64,000 bases of DNA from Collinsella sp. (GCA_019414565.1 DXLU01000004.1:1-64000), one strand, 5' to 3'; counted from the stretch's first letter, positions 43,710 through 52,892 are shown. Notes: generated from the letters alone by a model not told the origin. A program made the numbers and translations.

Positions 43710-46487
43710 ATGGCACAGGAATTCACTTTTACCGTTAACGGCGTCGAACGCACGACGACTCAGAACAAGCCGCTGCTCCGCTACTTGCGCGACGACCTGC
43801 ACATCCATTCCGCTAAGGACGGCTGCTCCGAGGGCGCCTGCGGTACCTGCACCATCCATGTAGACGGCGCGGCCGTCAAGGCATGCGTACTGACCACCGC
43901 TCTTGCCGCCGGCCGCAACATCGTGACCGTCGAGGGCCTGCCCCAGGACGTGCGCGAGGCCTTTGTGTACGCCTTTGGCGCCGTGGGTGCCGTGCAGTGC
44001 GGTTTTTGCATCCCCGGCATGGTCATGGCGGGTGCGGCGCTCATCGCCGAGGACCCCGAGCCCACCGAGGAGCAGATCAAGTACGCCATCCGCGGCAACG
44101 TCTGCCGCTGCACCGGCTACAAAAAGATTATCGAGGGCATTTCGCTGGCCGCTGCGGTGCTCCGCGGCGAAAAGCGGATCGACGAGGGCCTGGAGCGCGG
44201 CGACGACTACGGTGTGGGCAAGCGCGCCTTCCAGATCGACGTGCGCAAGAAGGTGCTCGGCGAGGGCAAATACCCCGATGACATCGACGAGCTCGATCAA
44301 CCGGGTCTGACCTACGCCAGCGCCGTGCGCTCCAAGTACCCGCGCGCCCGTGTGCTCTCCATCGACACCTCCAAGGCCGAGGCCCTGCCCGGCGTGGTGG
44401 GTATCCTACGCGCCGAGGACTTGCCGGTCAACCAGGTCGGCCACCTTATCCAGGACTGGGACGTCATGATCGCGGTGGGCGATATCACCCGCTGCGTGGG
44501 CGATGCCATCGTGCTGGTGGTCGCCGAGGACGAGGCGACGCTCGAGAAGGCCAAGAAGCTCGTAAAGATCGATTACGAGCCGCTGGAGCCCGTGCGTAAC
44601 ATTGTCGAGGCCAGGGCTGCCGACGCCCCGCGCCTGCACGACAGCTTCTTTGCCTTTGGCAACACGGTAGAGCTCAAGGACAACGTGTGCCAGAGCCGCC
44701 ATGTGACGCGCGGCGACGCCGCCAAGGCGTTGGCGGAGAGCGCATTTACCGTGACGCAGCGCTTTACCACGCCCTTTACCGAGCATGCCTTCTTGGAGCC
44801 CGAGTGCGCCGTCGCCTTCCCGTACAAGAACGGCGTCAAGGTGCAGTCGACCGACCAGGGTGCCTACGATACGCGCAAAGAGTGCGCCCACATGTTTGGC
44901 TGGGATAGCGAACCCGAGCGTGTGGTCGTCGAGACCATGCTCGTGGGTGGCGGCTTTGGCGGTAAGGAGGACGTTTCGGTCCAGCACCTGGCCGCGCTCG
45001 CCGCATATAAGTTCCAGCGTCCTGTGAAGTGCAAGCTCACGCGTGCCGAGTCGCTTGCGTTCCATCCCAAGCGTCATGCCATGGACGGTACCTTTACGCT
45101 GGGCTGCGACGCCGAGGGCAACTTTACCGGCCTGGACTGCGAGATCAACTTTGATACCGGCGCCTACGCGTCGCTGTGTGGCCCGGTGCTCGAGCGCGCC
45201 TGCACGCATGCCGTTGGCCCCTATAAGTACCAGAACACCGACATTCGCGGCTTTGGCTACTACACCAACAACCCGCCCGCCGGCGCGTACCGCGGCTTTG
45301 GCGTGTGCCAGTCCGAGTTTGCACTCGAGAGCCTGATCGACCTGCTGGCCGAGAAGGTCGGCCTGGATCCGTGGGAGATCCGCTACCGTAACGCCATCGA
45401 GCCGGGCGAGGTTTTGCCCAACGGTCAGATTGCCGACTGCTCCACGGCGCTTAAGGAGACGCTGCTCGAGGTCAAAGATGCCTACTATGCGCATCCCGGA
45501 CACGCCGGTATTGCCTGCGCCATGAAGAACGCCGGCGTGGGCGTGGGCCTGCCCGATGCCGGCCGCTGCAAGATTCGCGTCGAGGATGGCCGCGCCGTGG
45601 TCTACGCCGCCACGTCCGACATCGGCCAGGGCTGCAACACGGTCTTTTTGCAGGACGTTGCCGAGGCCTGCGGTCTGCCGCTGAGCCGCATCGCCAACGG
45701 CGAGTGCTCCACCGAGAATGCTCCCGACTCCGGCACCACGTCTGGTTCGCGTCAGACGGTCGTGACCGGCGAGGCCGTGCGCGGTGCCGCCTTCCTGCTG
45801 CGCGATGCCATGGTTGGCATCGAGGCCGGCAAGCCTGCGCCCGCCGCTCCCGTGAGCGCGCATGGCGACGGCGTCAAGATCGAGTACGACGACGGTCGCG
45901 CCTATCAGCTGCGCGCGCAGGAGCTCGTCGCTGGTCAGGGTATGCATCCTCAGGACCCCGCGACCGCCATCAAGGCGCTCGAGGGATGCGAGTTTGGCTA
46001 CGTGTATCTGGAGCCGACCGACAAACTGGGCGCCGACGTCCCCAACCCCAAGAGCCACATCTGCTACGGCTTTGCCACGCATGTGGTCATTCTGGATGAT
46101 GACGGCCGCGTGAGCGAGGTCTATGCCGCGCACGATTCCGGCAAGGTGGTCAACCCCATCTCCATCCAGGGTCAGATCGAAGGCGGCGTGCTCATGGGTA
46201 TGGGCTATGCGCTTACCGAGGATTGGCCGCTCAAGGACTGCGTGCCCCAGGCAAGGTACGGCACGCTCGGGCTGTTCCGTGCGCCCGAGATTCCGGATAT
46301 CCACGCCATCTACGTGGAGAAGGACGAGCTACTGCCCGTGGCATACGGCGGCAAGGGCATCGGCGAGATCGCAACGATCCCCACAGCGCCCGCCGTACAG
46401 AATGCCTATCGCGCATTTGACGGCAAGCTGCGTCCGGATCTGCCCATGGTGGATACGCCGTACAGCCGCGCCCGTCACCGCGGGTAG
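43710..46487 (+). CDS. xdhD: XdhD-type selenium-dependent molybdenum hydroxylase (xanthine dehydrogenase-like)
   Basis: Protein of 925 residues fusing the 2Fe-2S and molybdopterin modules. Cluster 1 cysteines are C39, C44, C47 and C59, and cluster 2 cysteines are C97, C100, C132 and C134. From about residue 175 the aldehyde/xanthine oxidase molybdopterin domains follow (G-G-G-F-G-G-K-E, P-A-G-A-Y-R-G-F-G, G-G-K-G-I-G-E near the end carries the active-site Glu region). There is no FAD domain, so electrons must leave through a partner such as the ferredoxin or YgfK. Likely reaction: hydroxylation or reduction at a purine ring carbon. Confidence 0.92.
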   Translation: MAQEFTFTVNGVERTTTQNKPLLRYLRDDLHIHSAKDGCSEGACGTCTIHVDGAAVKACVLTTALAAGRNIVTVEGLPQDVREAFVYAFGAVGAVQCGFCIPGMVMAGAALIAEDPEPTEEQIKYAIRGNVCRCTGYKKIIEGISLAAAVLRGEKRIDEGLERGDDYGVGKRAFQIDVRKKVLGEGKYPDDIDELDQPGLTYASAVRSKYPRARVLSIDTSKAEALPGVVGILRAEDLPVNQVGHLIQDWDVMIAVGDITRCVGDAIVLVVAEDEATLEKAKKLVKIDYEPLEPVRNIVEARAADAPRLHDSFFAFGNTVELKDNVCQSRHVTRGDAAKALAESAFTVTQRFTTPFTEHAFLEPECAVAFPYKNGVKVQSTDQGAYDTRKECAHMFGWDSEPERVVVETMLVGGGFGGKEDVSVQHLAALAAYKFQRPVKCKLTRAESLAFHPKRHAMDGTFTLGCDAEGNFTGLDCEINFDTGAYASLCGPVLERACTHAVGPYKYQNTDIRGFGYYTNNPPAGAYRGFGVCQSEFALESLIDLLAEKVGLDPWEIRYRNAIEPGEVLPNGQIADCSTALKETLLEVKDAYYAHPGHAGIACAMKNAGVGVGLPDAGRCKIRVEDGRAVVYAATSDIGQGCNTVFLQDVAEACGLPLSRIANGECSTENAPDSGTTSGSRQTVVTGEAVRGAAFLLRDAMVGIEAGKPAPAAPVSAHGDGVKIEYDDGRAYQLRAQELVAGQGMHPQDPATAIKALEGCEFGYVYLEPTDKLGADVPNPKSHICYGFATHVVILDDDGRVSEVYAAHDSGKVVNPISIQGQIEGGVLMGMGYALTEDWPLKDCVPQARYGTLGLFRAPEIPDIHAIYVEKDELLPVAYGGKGIGEIATIPTAPAVQNAYRAFDGKLRPDLPMVDTPYSRARHRG

Positions 46488-46555
46488 GGTAGAGCGCGGA
46501 TGGCATTTCTGACGGGCTGTTCGCGCTCACCATCAACTGCATATGCTGTGCCTTT

Positions 46556-46590
46556 GGCCCCGGCTCCATCGCGAGCCGGGGCCTTTTGTT
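46556..46590 (+). terminator. Intrinsic terminator after xdhD
   Basis: GGCCCCGGCTC pairs with GAGCCGGGGCC around a short loop, followed by TTTTGTTT. It ends the permease-ssnA-ygfK-xdhD stretch. Confidence 0.85.
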
Positions 46591-46601
46591 TGGAGCGGAA
46601 A

Positions 46602-46697
46602 CTGTGTCCCGGAATAGGCGCTCAGAATGGGATGCGCTTTCCCCTTGGAGCCCTCGGCGGAGATTGCATCCCAGAATCCGCGCCTGGAATGGGACAC
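46602..46697. repeat. Long imperfect inverted repeat and a second hairpin
   Basis: TGTGTCCC...GGGATGC (46602-46633) mirrors GCATCCC...GGGACACA (46665-46697). CCCGCATCCC/GGGATGCGGG follows at about 46708-46740. No gene is supported in this stretch. Confidence 0.5.
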
Positions 46698-46775
46698 ACG
46701 ATTGTCCGTGCCCGCATCCCACCATATTCGGGATGCGGGCTTCTGCGCTTTTGTGCATCAGGCAAGCAGCTGCTT

Positions 46776-46921
46776 TTGGCGGCTCTCCCGGGCTGCGCAT
46801 CGCTTGTGATGTCGATGCGACCGACCAGAGAGTCGGCGCATTGGTCAATCGCATTACAAAAGACAGGTTTATTGAGATTGGTGAACTGACGGCCATGGCC
46901 CATACCATTGTGGTTGCCTAG
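46776..46921 (+). pseudogene. Unidentified C-terminal coding remnant
   Basis: About 45 codons (A-C-D-V-D-A-T-D-Q-R-V-G-A-L-V-N-R-I-T ... E-I-G-E-L-T-A-M-A-H-T-I-V-V-A, stop) look protein-like but have no proper start. I do not recognise the family. Confidence 0.3.
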
Positions 46922-46967
46922 ATTGAAAGCTGAGATGGAAAGTGCTTTCGGACAGGAGGGCAATATC

Positions 46968-46999
46968 AAGCCCCACGTTCCCTGTGGGAAGTGGGGCTT
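46968..46999. terminator. Hairpin terminator downstream of the small - strand cluster
   Basis: AAGCCCCAC (46968-46976) pairs with GTGGGGCTT (46991-46999); loop of 14. It sits just past the end of the - strand gene at 47024. Confidence 0.6.
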
Positions 47000-47023
47000 T
47001 CAAGGGCTGCTAGTTAATAGTTA

Positions 47024-47242
47024 TTAGAGGTAGCCGTTCAGCCAATCGGGCATATTGGGATCGTCAATGCTCCACGAATCTTCTTCATGCTCGCTTTCTT
47101 CCCAGTTGCTTTCGTCCCCATCGAAGAACTTGCGCCTATTACACTTGTATTTGACAACCGTGTCGCCCTCACGGCGGTATTCATTCCAGTAGTAGTTTTG
47201 CTTTCCGTATCCGTTCCATTCTTGAGTTCTGTATATGACCAT
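47024..47242 (-). CDS. Small acidic aromatic-rich protein of unknown function
   Basis: Protein of 72 residues, not recognised. The N-terminal half is basic and rich in Tyr, Trp and Asn (Y-R-T-Q-E-W-N-G-Y); the C-terminal half is very acidic with five Trp in all. AAAAGGAG stands before the ATG, a good sign that it is real. Last gene of a three-gene - strand cluster of lower GC than its surroundings. Confidence 0.6.
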   Translation of the reverse strand: MVIYRTQEWNGYGKQNYYWNEYRREGDTVVKYKCNRRKFFDGDESNWEESEHEEDSWSIDDPNMPDWLNGYL

Positions 47243-47293
47243 GGTGTCTCCTTTTCGTTTGCGTACGCGGGGCGCACGGTGTATCAGATTTGA

Positions 47294-47821
47294 CTACTGG
47301 GCTATGACTTGCGCAATGTGAGTTTTTTTGGCGTTAATGCTCGCAAGTTCGTCGGAAGTAAAAACAAACGGGACAACCGCTTCATCCCATTCGATATTTG
47401 AGAAGGTATAACCGGCGCGCGTTACTTTGACTGTTTCTTTCCCAAAGAGTTTGCCGACTTCTGTGAGCTTGTAACCCCAGGGCTCTTTTGTCATCATTCC
47501 GCTGGAGACGAGACGCTTGTTAACTGCCTGATTCGAAAGAAGCAAGTCATGTCCGAGTCCCGTTGCAGTCTTCTTGACTCCGGTAAGGTTGACCACTGGC
47601 AAGGAGGCCTTTTCTGCTGCCTTAGCAATCGTGGCAACACCTTTGTCTGCGCCGTTGCAAATAGTTTTGAATTTAGGCGTATGGCCCGTTTTCGCGGCAA
47701 TCGTAATGCTAACGATTGAACTGATTGCCACAAATACACCGATGCCAATCTGGACTTTGTGCTGCTCGAGCCACACGAGGCCTTTGTTCTTTGCGGGCAG
47801 ATCAGTGTTTTCCGACTCCAA
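47294..47821 (-). CDS. Membrane-anchored protein with a phage antirepressor-like (KilA-C-like) domain
   Basis: Protein of 175 residues starting at a TTG (47821) with GAGGTG as ribosome site, the latter overlapping the end of the XRE gene. One membrane helix is at about 22-43. From about 85 it reads like the C-terminal domain of phage antirepressors (L-L-L-S-N-Q-A-V-N-K-R-L-V-S-S-G-M-M-T, then W-G-Y-K-L-T-E-V-G-K). The family call is tentative. Translational coupling to the regulator upstream suggests they act together. Confidence 0.6.
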   Translation of the reverse strand: MESENTDLPAKNKGLVWLEQHKVQIGIGVFVAISSIVSITIAAKTGHTPKFKTICNGADKGVATIAKAAEKASLPVVNLTGVKKTATGLGHDLLLSNQAVNKRLVSSGMMTKEPWGYKLTEVGKLFGKETVKVTRAGYTFSNIEWDEAVVPFVFTSDELASINAKKTHIAQVIAQ

Positions 47822-47833
47822 TTTCTGTACACC

Positions 47834-48289
47834 TCATTTCTTGATTGATTTTGCAAGTTGATATGCAAGAGAGCCCAATGCCGGAATCAATGCCGATGAA
47901 GCGGGGATTAGGGCGGCGGTGAGAGCGGTTGCTCCAACTATGGCGCTCTGCTTAGTAGCTGCCTCTTGTTGTGTCCCCTTCTCATCCCCTTCTTTAAGGG
48001 CATTTTGCATCTTCTCTAGTTTGGGTGCTACTGGTTGGTCAACGAATAGCTGAATTATTTTTGCCAGATCCTCGTTTCCGCTGACGGCGATTTCGTTGTT
48101 GAATACCGCCCTGATGGCGAGATAGTGCATCTTCGTCATCTGCGTTTTACCCGTCTCAAGGCTGCTGACGGTTTGCTTTGTTATGCCTAGTTCGTTCGCA
48201 AGCCGTTCGCCACTCCAGCCCGCCGCCTTGCGAATGGTTGACAGGTGAGCTTGGAGCCTGCTGACTAGTTCATCATCCGTTGAAGTCAT
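47834..48289 (-). CDS. XRE-family HTH protein with a C-terminal hydrophobic segment
   Basis: Protein of 151 residues. An XRE helix-turn-helix at about 12-66 (L-A-N-E-L-G-I-T-K-Q-T-V-S-S-L-E-T-G-K-T) is followed by a linker and a hydrophobic stretch (about 115-145, A-I-V-G-A-T-A-L-T-A-A-L-I-P-A) that may anchor it in the membrane. First gene of a three-gene cluster with a near-perfect promoter upstream. It may regulate its own transcription. Confidence 0.8.
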   Translation of the reverse strand: MTSTDDELVSRLQAHLSTIRKAAGWSGERLANELGITKQTVSSLETGKTQMTKMHYLAIRAVFNNEIAVSGNEDLAKIIQLFVDQPVAPKLEKMQNALKEGDEKGTQQEAATKQSAIVGATALTAALIPASSALIPALGSLAYQLAKSIKK

Positions 48290-48331
48290 TTCTGCCTCAC
48301 ATATAGTAAAGAATCCTTATTACTGTCAGAT

Positions 48332-48359
48332 ATTATATACCCAGTCAGAAATTTAGCAA
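48332..48359 (-). promoter_or_regulatory. Promoter for the XRE cluster
   Basis: On the - strand, TTGCTA (48354-48359) and TATAAT (48332-48337) are 16 bases apart. A palindrome TCAGTTT-T-AAACTGA (48404-48418) and CTAAG/CTTAG (48363-48379) upstream may be operators. 48420-48861 holds no gene I can support. Confidence 0.7.
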
Positions 48360-48861
48360 TTACTAAGTGAGTCTTAGTTTATTCGGCTGGCTCCTGAATC
48401 TCCTCAGTTTTAAACTGAATTGAAAACGATACCGACGCCGGCGTCTTGTTCTCATGTTTTAAAGGTATGGGCAGGTATTGTTCGACAGACGATGGCCTCG
48501 ATGCCGATTTCATGCATCCCCTCAGGGGTCATCCGTCCAGGAACCTGTTTTCCATCGTTGCGTGGTCAGCGAGACGTGCAAGGAGCACATCGACCGTATG
48601 GGCGGCTGTTATTTCTGCACAGTTGAGAGGGCATCTTGGAAGACGTGTCCATGGCGATTTTGGGAGACGCTAACCGCTTGGATTATAGTGGACGGTCGGT
48701 CTTAGAGGCCTATGGGTGGGAGATGTTGTTTCACTTGCCAACGACCGGCCGGGGTCTGGCTTAACCGACGTGGAACGTGATTGCACCATCTGGTAGCAAG
48801 TCGAGTTGCAGATGAGTACACCCGATCGTGTGGAATAAGGCTTCAGGAGCGCTCCGCCTGT

Positions 48862-49284
48862 TTACACTCCCGCAATCCCACGCGCCGCACTCAACAGCTC
48901 GTACTCCCTCTGGCTCCACTGGCGCAGTTCAGCGGCGTCGACGGCGTCGCGGCACAGGTCCAGGAACACCTCGGCGCCCTCGCAGAAGCACTCACGGGCA
49001 AAGTCACCCGAGCCGCTTGCGACGCACGAGCCGTCGGCAAAGAGCTTCCAGCTGGACGACTCGCGCGAGTCGTCTCCGAGCAGCTTGATCTGTAGCACGT
49101 GCGGGTCGCCGGCAACGTAGAGCTCTTCCTCGAGCACCCGCACGGTAAAGCGCATCTGGTGGGAGAGGCTGCTCTTGACCATGGCCGAGGCATAGCCGTT
49201 CGGCTTGTCCAGAAGATGCATTCGTTTTGGCTTGGCTGCCAGGTTGTGGAAATTGCGCTCGCTGCGCACAGAGAAATTGTCCAT
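48862..49284 (-). CDS. Conserved-looking hypothetical protein
   Basis: Protein of 140 residues with no recognised domain. It mixes beta-like stretches (M-R-F-T-V-R-V-L-E-E-E-L-Y-V-A-G) with a helical C-terminus (A-E-V-F-L-D-L-C-R-D-A-V-D-A-A-E-L). No signal or membrane segment. The frame is open to 49557, but GGA seven bases before the ATG at 49284 and the codon pattern support this start. Confidence 0.65.
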   Translation of the reverse strand: MDNFSVRSERNFHNLAAKPKRMHLLDKPNGYASAMVKSSLSHQMRFTVRVLEEELYVAGDPHVLQIKLLGDDSRESSSWKLFADGSCVASGSGDFARECFCEGAEVFLDLCRDAVDAAELRQWSQREYELLSAARGIAGV

Positions 49285-49652
49285 ACGGATTCCTTTCATC
49301 GATGTTGGCAGGGCCACCGTGCCTCTTGGCCGGTTGGCGTCGGGATCGTGGAGCCAACTCTCTACCCCGACTCTGGATAAAACGCGCCCGCTCCTTGCCG
49401 GCACGATGGAGTCTATCAGCGCGCGCGGACACAAATCAAGCGCCGCCTGCGAAATGATGTGCAGACGGCGCTTGATTTCGCCGGCCGCTGTTAGGCTTAA
49501 ATTCGAAAAAATGTCGAAATATCCCGTGTAAAAGTACGGAAAAGTGTCGTAATACACACTTTAAAACCTCGAAAAAGTGTCGAAATGAGCATCTAGCAAC
49601 CACGGAAAAGTGTATCCTAGTGCTAAAACAGCACGTAATAAGGGGTACGCTT

Positions 49653-50975
49653 ATGCTGCAGAGAAAAGCAAAAGCACAGTTTGAATCTTGGCTTGCCTTG
49701 TCGCCTAACAAGGCTCTTTTGGTCAAGGGCGCCCGACAGGTAGGAAAGTCATATTTGGTCAACGTCTTTGCAAGCGAATCGTTCGAAAATGTCGTGACGT
49801 TCGACCTTATCGCCGACGCGTCCGTGCGCGATTCGTTTTTGGCGGCAAAAAGCGCGGATGACCTGCTTATGCGCATGTCTATTGCTGCAACGCAGCCGAT
49901 GGTTGCGAACAAGACCGTTGTGATTATCGACGAGGTGCAGCGATGCCCCAACGTAGTGACGTTTATCAAATACCTGGTCCAGCGCGGCGACTTTCGATAC
50001 ATCCTTACCGGATCGCTCCTTGGCGTTGAGCTCGAGGGCATCGATTCCCTGCCGGTGGGGTATGTCGAGCAGGTCCAGATGTACCCGCTCGACTTTGAGG
50101 AGTTTTGCTGGGCAAATGGCGTTGGTGCCAGCGTGTTTGACATGCTCAGGGGCCGTCTAAAGGATGAAGGGGAGCTCCCCGGCTATCTGTATGACCGCTT
50201 GCTCGATCTGTTCCACCAGTATGTGGTGGTGGGAGGCATGCCCGACGCGGTCAATTCCTTCTTGGCGACGCGCAATGTCGACGAGGTTCGAAACATCCAC
50301 CGCGATCTTCACGCCCTGTATCGCGATGACATCGCAAAGTACGCTCCGCCTGAGCTACGCTTGGTTATTCGCGATATCTATGATCTGATTCCCAGCGAGG
50401 CCGGCTCCAAAAACAAGCGATTCAAACTGTCATCGATTAACGGTGTCAAACGTTTTTCGCAGGTGACAGATCATTTTCTCTGGCTATCGGAGGCGGGTGT
50501 CGCGCTTCCCGTGTATAACGTAACGGCGCCCGTGGCACCCCTTTTATTGGGGGAGCAACGAAATCTGTTCAAGCTGTTTTACTTGGACACCGGAATGCTC
50601 ATGTCGTCGTATTCCAAAAGGGTTGCCCAAGGCGTTTTTGATGGGGAGGCGGAAGACGCCTTTGGTATGAACATGGGGGCGGCGTTTGAGGGCTTCGTTG
50701 CCCAAGAGCTCAAAGCCCACGGATTCAGATTGCGCTACTTTACGTCTAAAAAAGTCGGCGAGCTCGATTTTGTGGAGGAGACGCTCGATGGGGAGGTCCT
50801 TGCCATCGAGGTCAAGTCGGGCAAGAGCTTTAAGTCCCATGCGGCGCTCGACAACGCACTTGCGACGAAGGGCTACGGAATCGATCGCGCCCTGGTACTT
50901 GCGGAATGTAATCTTCACCGCGATGGTGACGTGCTGTATCTGCCCATCTTTATGGCAGGGCTTTTGGAGCCGTAA
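49653..50975 (+). CDS. AAA ATPase with DUF4143 (archaeal-type ATPase-like)
   Basis: Protein of 440 residues. Walker A G-A-R-Q-V-G-K-S is at about 25-32, Walker B V-V-I-I-D-E-V-Q at about 90-97, and I-L-T-G-S-L-L at about 121-127. The C-terminal DUF4143 contains a nuclease-like K-S-G-K-S stretch (E-V-K-S-G-K). These proteins are common in gut bacteria, sometimes in defence or mobile contexts, with no settled function. Start chosen at the ATG after AAGGGG; an in-frame GTG is at 49620. Confidence 0.85.
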   Translation: MLQRKAKAQFESWLALSPNKALLVKGARQVGKSYLVNVFASESFENVVTFDLIADASVRDSFLAAKSADDLLMRMSIAATQPMVANKTVVIIDEVQRCPNVVTFIKYLVQRGDFRYILTGSLLGVELEGIDSLPVGYVEQVQMYPLDFEEFCWANGVGASVFDMLRGRLKDEGELPGYLYDRLLDLFHQYVVVGGMPDAVNSFLATRNVDEVRNIHRDLHALYRDDIAKYAPPELRLVIRDIYDLIPSEAGSKNKRFKLSSINGVKRFSQVTDHFLWLSEAGVALPVYNVTAPVAPLLLGEQRNLFKLFYLDTGMLMSSYSKRVAQGVFDGEAEDAFGMNMGAAFEGFVAQELKAHGFRLRYFTSKKVGELDFVEETLDGEVLAIEVKSGKSFKSHAALDNALATKGYGIDRALVLAECNLHRDGDVLYLPIFMAGLLEP

Positions 50976-51012
50976 CATGCCGCCGGCTCTTCCGGCCCTC
51001 CCTTAACCCCCG

Positions 51013-51996
51013 CTACTCGTCCCCGTCGTTGGGGTCGCCCTTGAGGGTGTTGATGTCCAGGTACTGGTTATCGTCCTCTTTTTGCTGGGTCTCCGACTCC
51101 GCTTGGGTGGGGCCGCGGAACAGCTGGAATCCCTCAAACGCAATGACGCCGAGCAGGGCAATGATAATGGCGATAAAGGCAACCTTGACTGCCTGCGGAA
51201 ATTCCGAGAAACGCAGCGCCTTTTCCTCGGCGTAATAATCGGCAAAGCGCTCTTCGCCCGTGCTTTTGGTATACGCCGGCGCGGACGCGGCCTCCGGGTC
51301 ATATTCCGGTGCAGGCGTGGCAGCGTACGGATCGTTGAGATAATCGCTCGATGCGGTGCCATAATCCTCGGTCTCGATGCGACCGGTGCCAGCATAGCCA
51401 TCGGAATAATCGGAATATGCCGCACCGCCCTCATAGTCCGCGGCGCTCGTGTTGGCGGCAAAAAGCGGGTTAACTGGAACATCGAGCGCCGGCATGCCGG
51501 TAGAGGTCTCATCCAGATCGGTTGCAGCCCAGGAATCGTAGGCAACTTGATGGGCAACGGGCTCGTCGAGCCTTGCGACCGGAGGCTTGCGTGCCGCAGG
51601 AACAGGCAACTGCTGGGCGCTGTACATAACGGTGCTGTCGGCCGATTTGTTCCGCGTCGCTGCAGCGAGAAATGCTGCCGTCTCGGACGGGTCGCTTGCG
51701 GGGCGGGGAGCGGGCGTGGGCGCCGAAGTGGGTGCGGGCGTAGGCGCGGGCGTCGAAACAGCCGACTGCGCAGGAGTCGGCGCAGATGCGGTCTTAGGCG
51801 CAAGTGCGGGATTGGGGTTTGACGGGCGAGCCCCGCCGCCCATGAGTTCGTCGGCGGTCCACGGGCGATCATCCATCACGTCGTCAAGGCTCAGCGAAAA
51901 CAAGTCGTCTTCACCCTCATCGAACATGCGGTGCACATGTCCACCAATTGCCGGAATCAATCCGCGACCGGTGCATGATGCCTTGCTCAACGCCAT
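51013..51996 (-). CDS. Membrane protein with a long Pro/Ala-rich disordered region
   Basis: Protein of 327 residues. The N-terminal 60 contain an acidic segment (D-D-L-F-S-L-S-L-D-D-V-M-D-D). Residues about 65-110 are a Pro/Ala/Thr-rich repeat-like stretch, and 110-265 are low complexity with many Tyr, Asp and Ala. One helix near 280-300 (V-A-F-I-A-I-I-I-A-L-L-G-V-I-A-F) crosses the membrane, leaving a short acidic tail. Function unknown; a surface or cell-division-associated role is possible. GAAAGGG precedes the ATG at 51996. Confidence 0.7.
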   Translation of the reverse strand: MALSKASCTGRGLIPAIGGHVHRMFDEGEDDLFSLSLDDVMDDRPWTADELMGGGARPSNPNPALAPKTASAPTPAQSAVSTPAPTPAPTSAPTPAPRPASDPSETAAFLAAATRNKSADSTVMYSAQQLPVPAARKPPVARLDEPVAHQVAYDSWAATDLDETSTGMPALDVPVNPLFAANTSAADYEGGAAYSDYSDGYAGTGRIETEDYGTASSDYLNDPYAATPAPEYDPEAASAPAYTKSTGEERFADYYAEEKALRFSEFPQAVKVAFIAIIIALLGVIAFEGFQLFRGPTQAESETQQKEDDNQYLDINTLKGDPNDGDE

Positions 51997-52119
51997 TCTG
52001 TTCCACCCTTTCGAAATACTAATGACATCGATTATATGGAACTTCCCAAGCGGCTCGGTCTTGGATTCATGCTTTCCAGAACTCGCGCCCAAAAGGGGAG
52101 GGACAATCCAGGCGAGTGC

Positions 52120-52773
52120 CTACTTGTCGTCGGCCGCCGCCTTGGCCTCATTGAGGTAGCTATAGAAGCTGTACTTGGAGATGCCAAAGAACTCGCAGGC
52201 GCGCTCGCTCGACTTGGAAATGAGGAAGGCGCCGCGACGGTCGAGGTAGCCAATGGCGCGAATGCGCTCATCTTTGGTCATGAGTGCCGCGGGCTTGCCC
52301 ACAAACTGCTCGCACTCGTGCAGCAGGTCCTCGAGCAGGTCGCCGATGTTCTTGGTAATGGGCTCGGGCTCGGTGTAGCCCGTGCCGCCGGTGCCGGTAA
52401 AGGCGTCGAGCGAACGCTCAAAAGCCTTCATAAGCGTAATGTCAAAGTTGATGCCCAAAATGCCGACGGGCTTGCCTTCGTCGTTGCGGATAAAGATGGT
52501 CGAGGACTTGAGCAGCTTGCCATCGGTGGTTTTAGTGAGGTACGGCTCGCGGTCGTGTACGTCGGTGGTGCCCTCGTGCATGGACTCAAACACGATATGG
52601 CTGGGGCCGTCACCCAGTTTACGCCCGCTGACGTGGCCATTTTCGATCACTACGATGGAGTGGTCCACGTCCTCGGTCTCCAGATCGTGGACGACGACTT
52701 CGCAGTTGGGGCCAAATTGGAGCGCCAGACCGTGTGCAAGGCGCTTGTAAAACTCAATCTGTGCGGGGGTCAT
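52120..52773 (-). CDS. YheO-type PAS-like/HTH transcriptional regulator
   Basis: Regulator of 217 residues, paralogous in layout to the gene at 36103: PAS-like sensor (about 5-130; N-C-E-V-V-V-H-D-L-E, S-G-R-K-L-G-D-G-P) and C-terminal HTH (about 160-212). GGAAGG before the ATG at 52773 is preferred over the upstream ATG at 52803. It diverges from ygeX across a spacer with two matching operator-like repeats, so it likely controls the ygeX-ygeY-ygeW genes. Confidence 0.85.
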   Translation of the reverse strand: MTPAQIEFYKRLAHGLALQFGPNCEVVVHDLETEDVDHSIVVIENGHVSGRKLGDGPSHIVFESMHEGTTDVHDREPYLTKTTDGKLLKSSTIFIRNDEGKPVGILGINFDITLMKAFERSLDAFTGTGGTGYTEPEPITKNIGDLLEDLLHECEQFVGKPAALMTKDERIRAIGYLDRRGAFLISKSSERACEFFGISKYSFYSYLNEAKAAADDK

Positions 52774-52892
52774 GGGTGCCTTCCTAAAAATTAGTTTGGG
52801 CACACTTTGCCATAAACCACACTTGTTCGCAAATAACGAAAGCGTCGCTGCGTTATGTGACCGTTCGGCGGCGAAAAGGTACCGATTACGGC

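Noticed and set aside
43710..46487. Selenoprotein with an in-frame UGA in XdhD
   Set aside because: The frame is uninterrupted; selenium in this family is a labile cofactor ligand, not selenocysteine.
48420..48705. Three overlapping short + strand frames
   Set aside because: None has a ribosome site or similarity I recognise, and they overlap each other in three frames.
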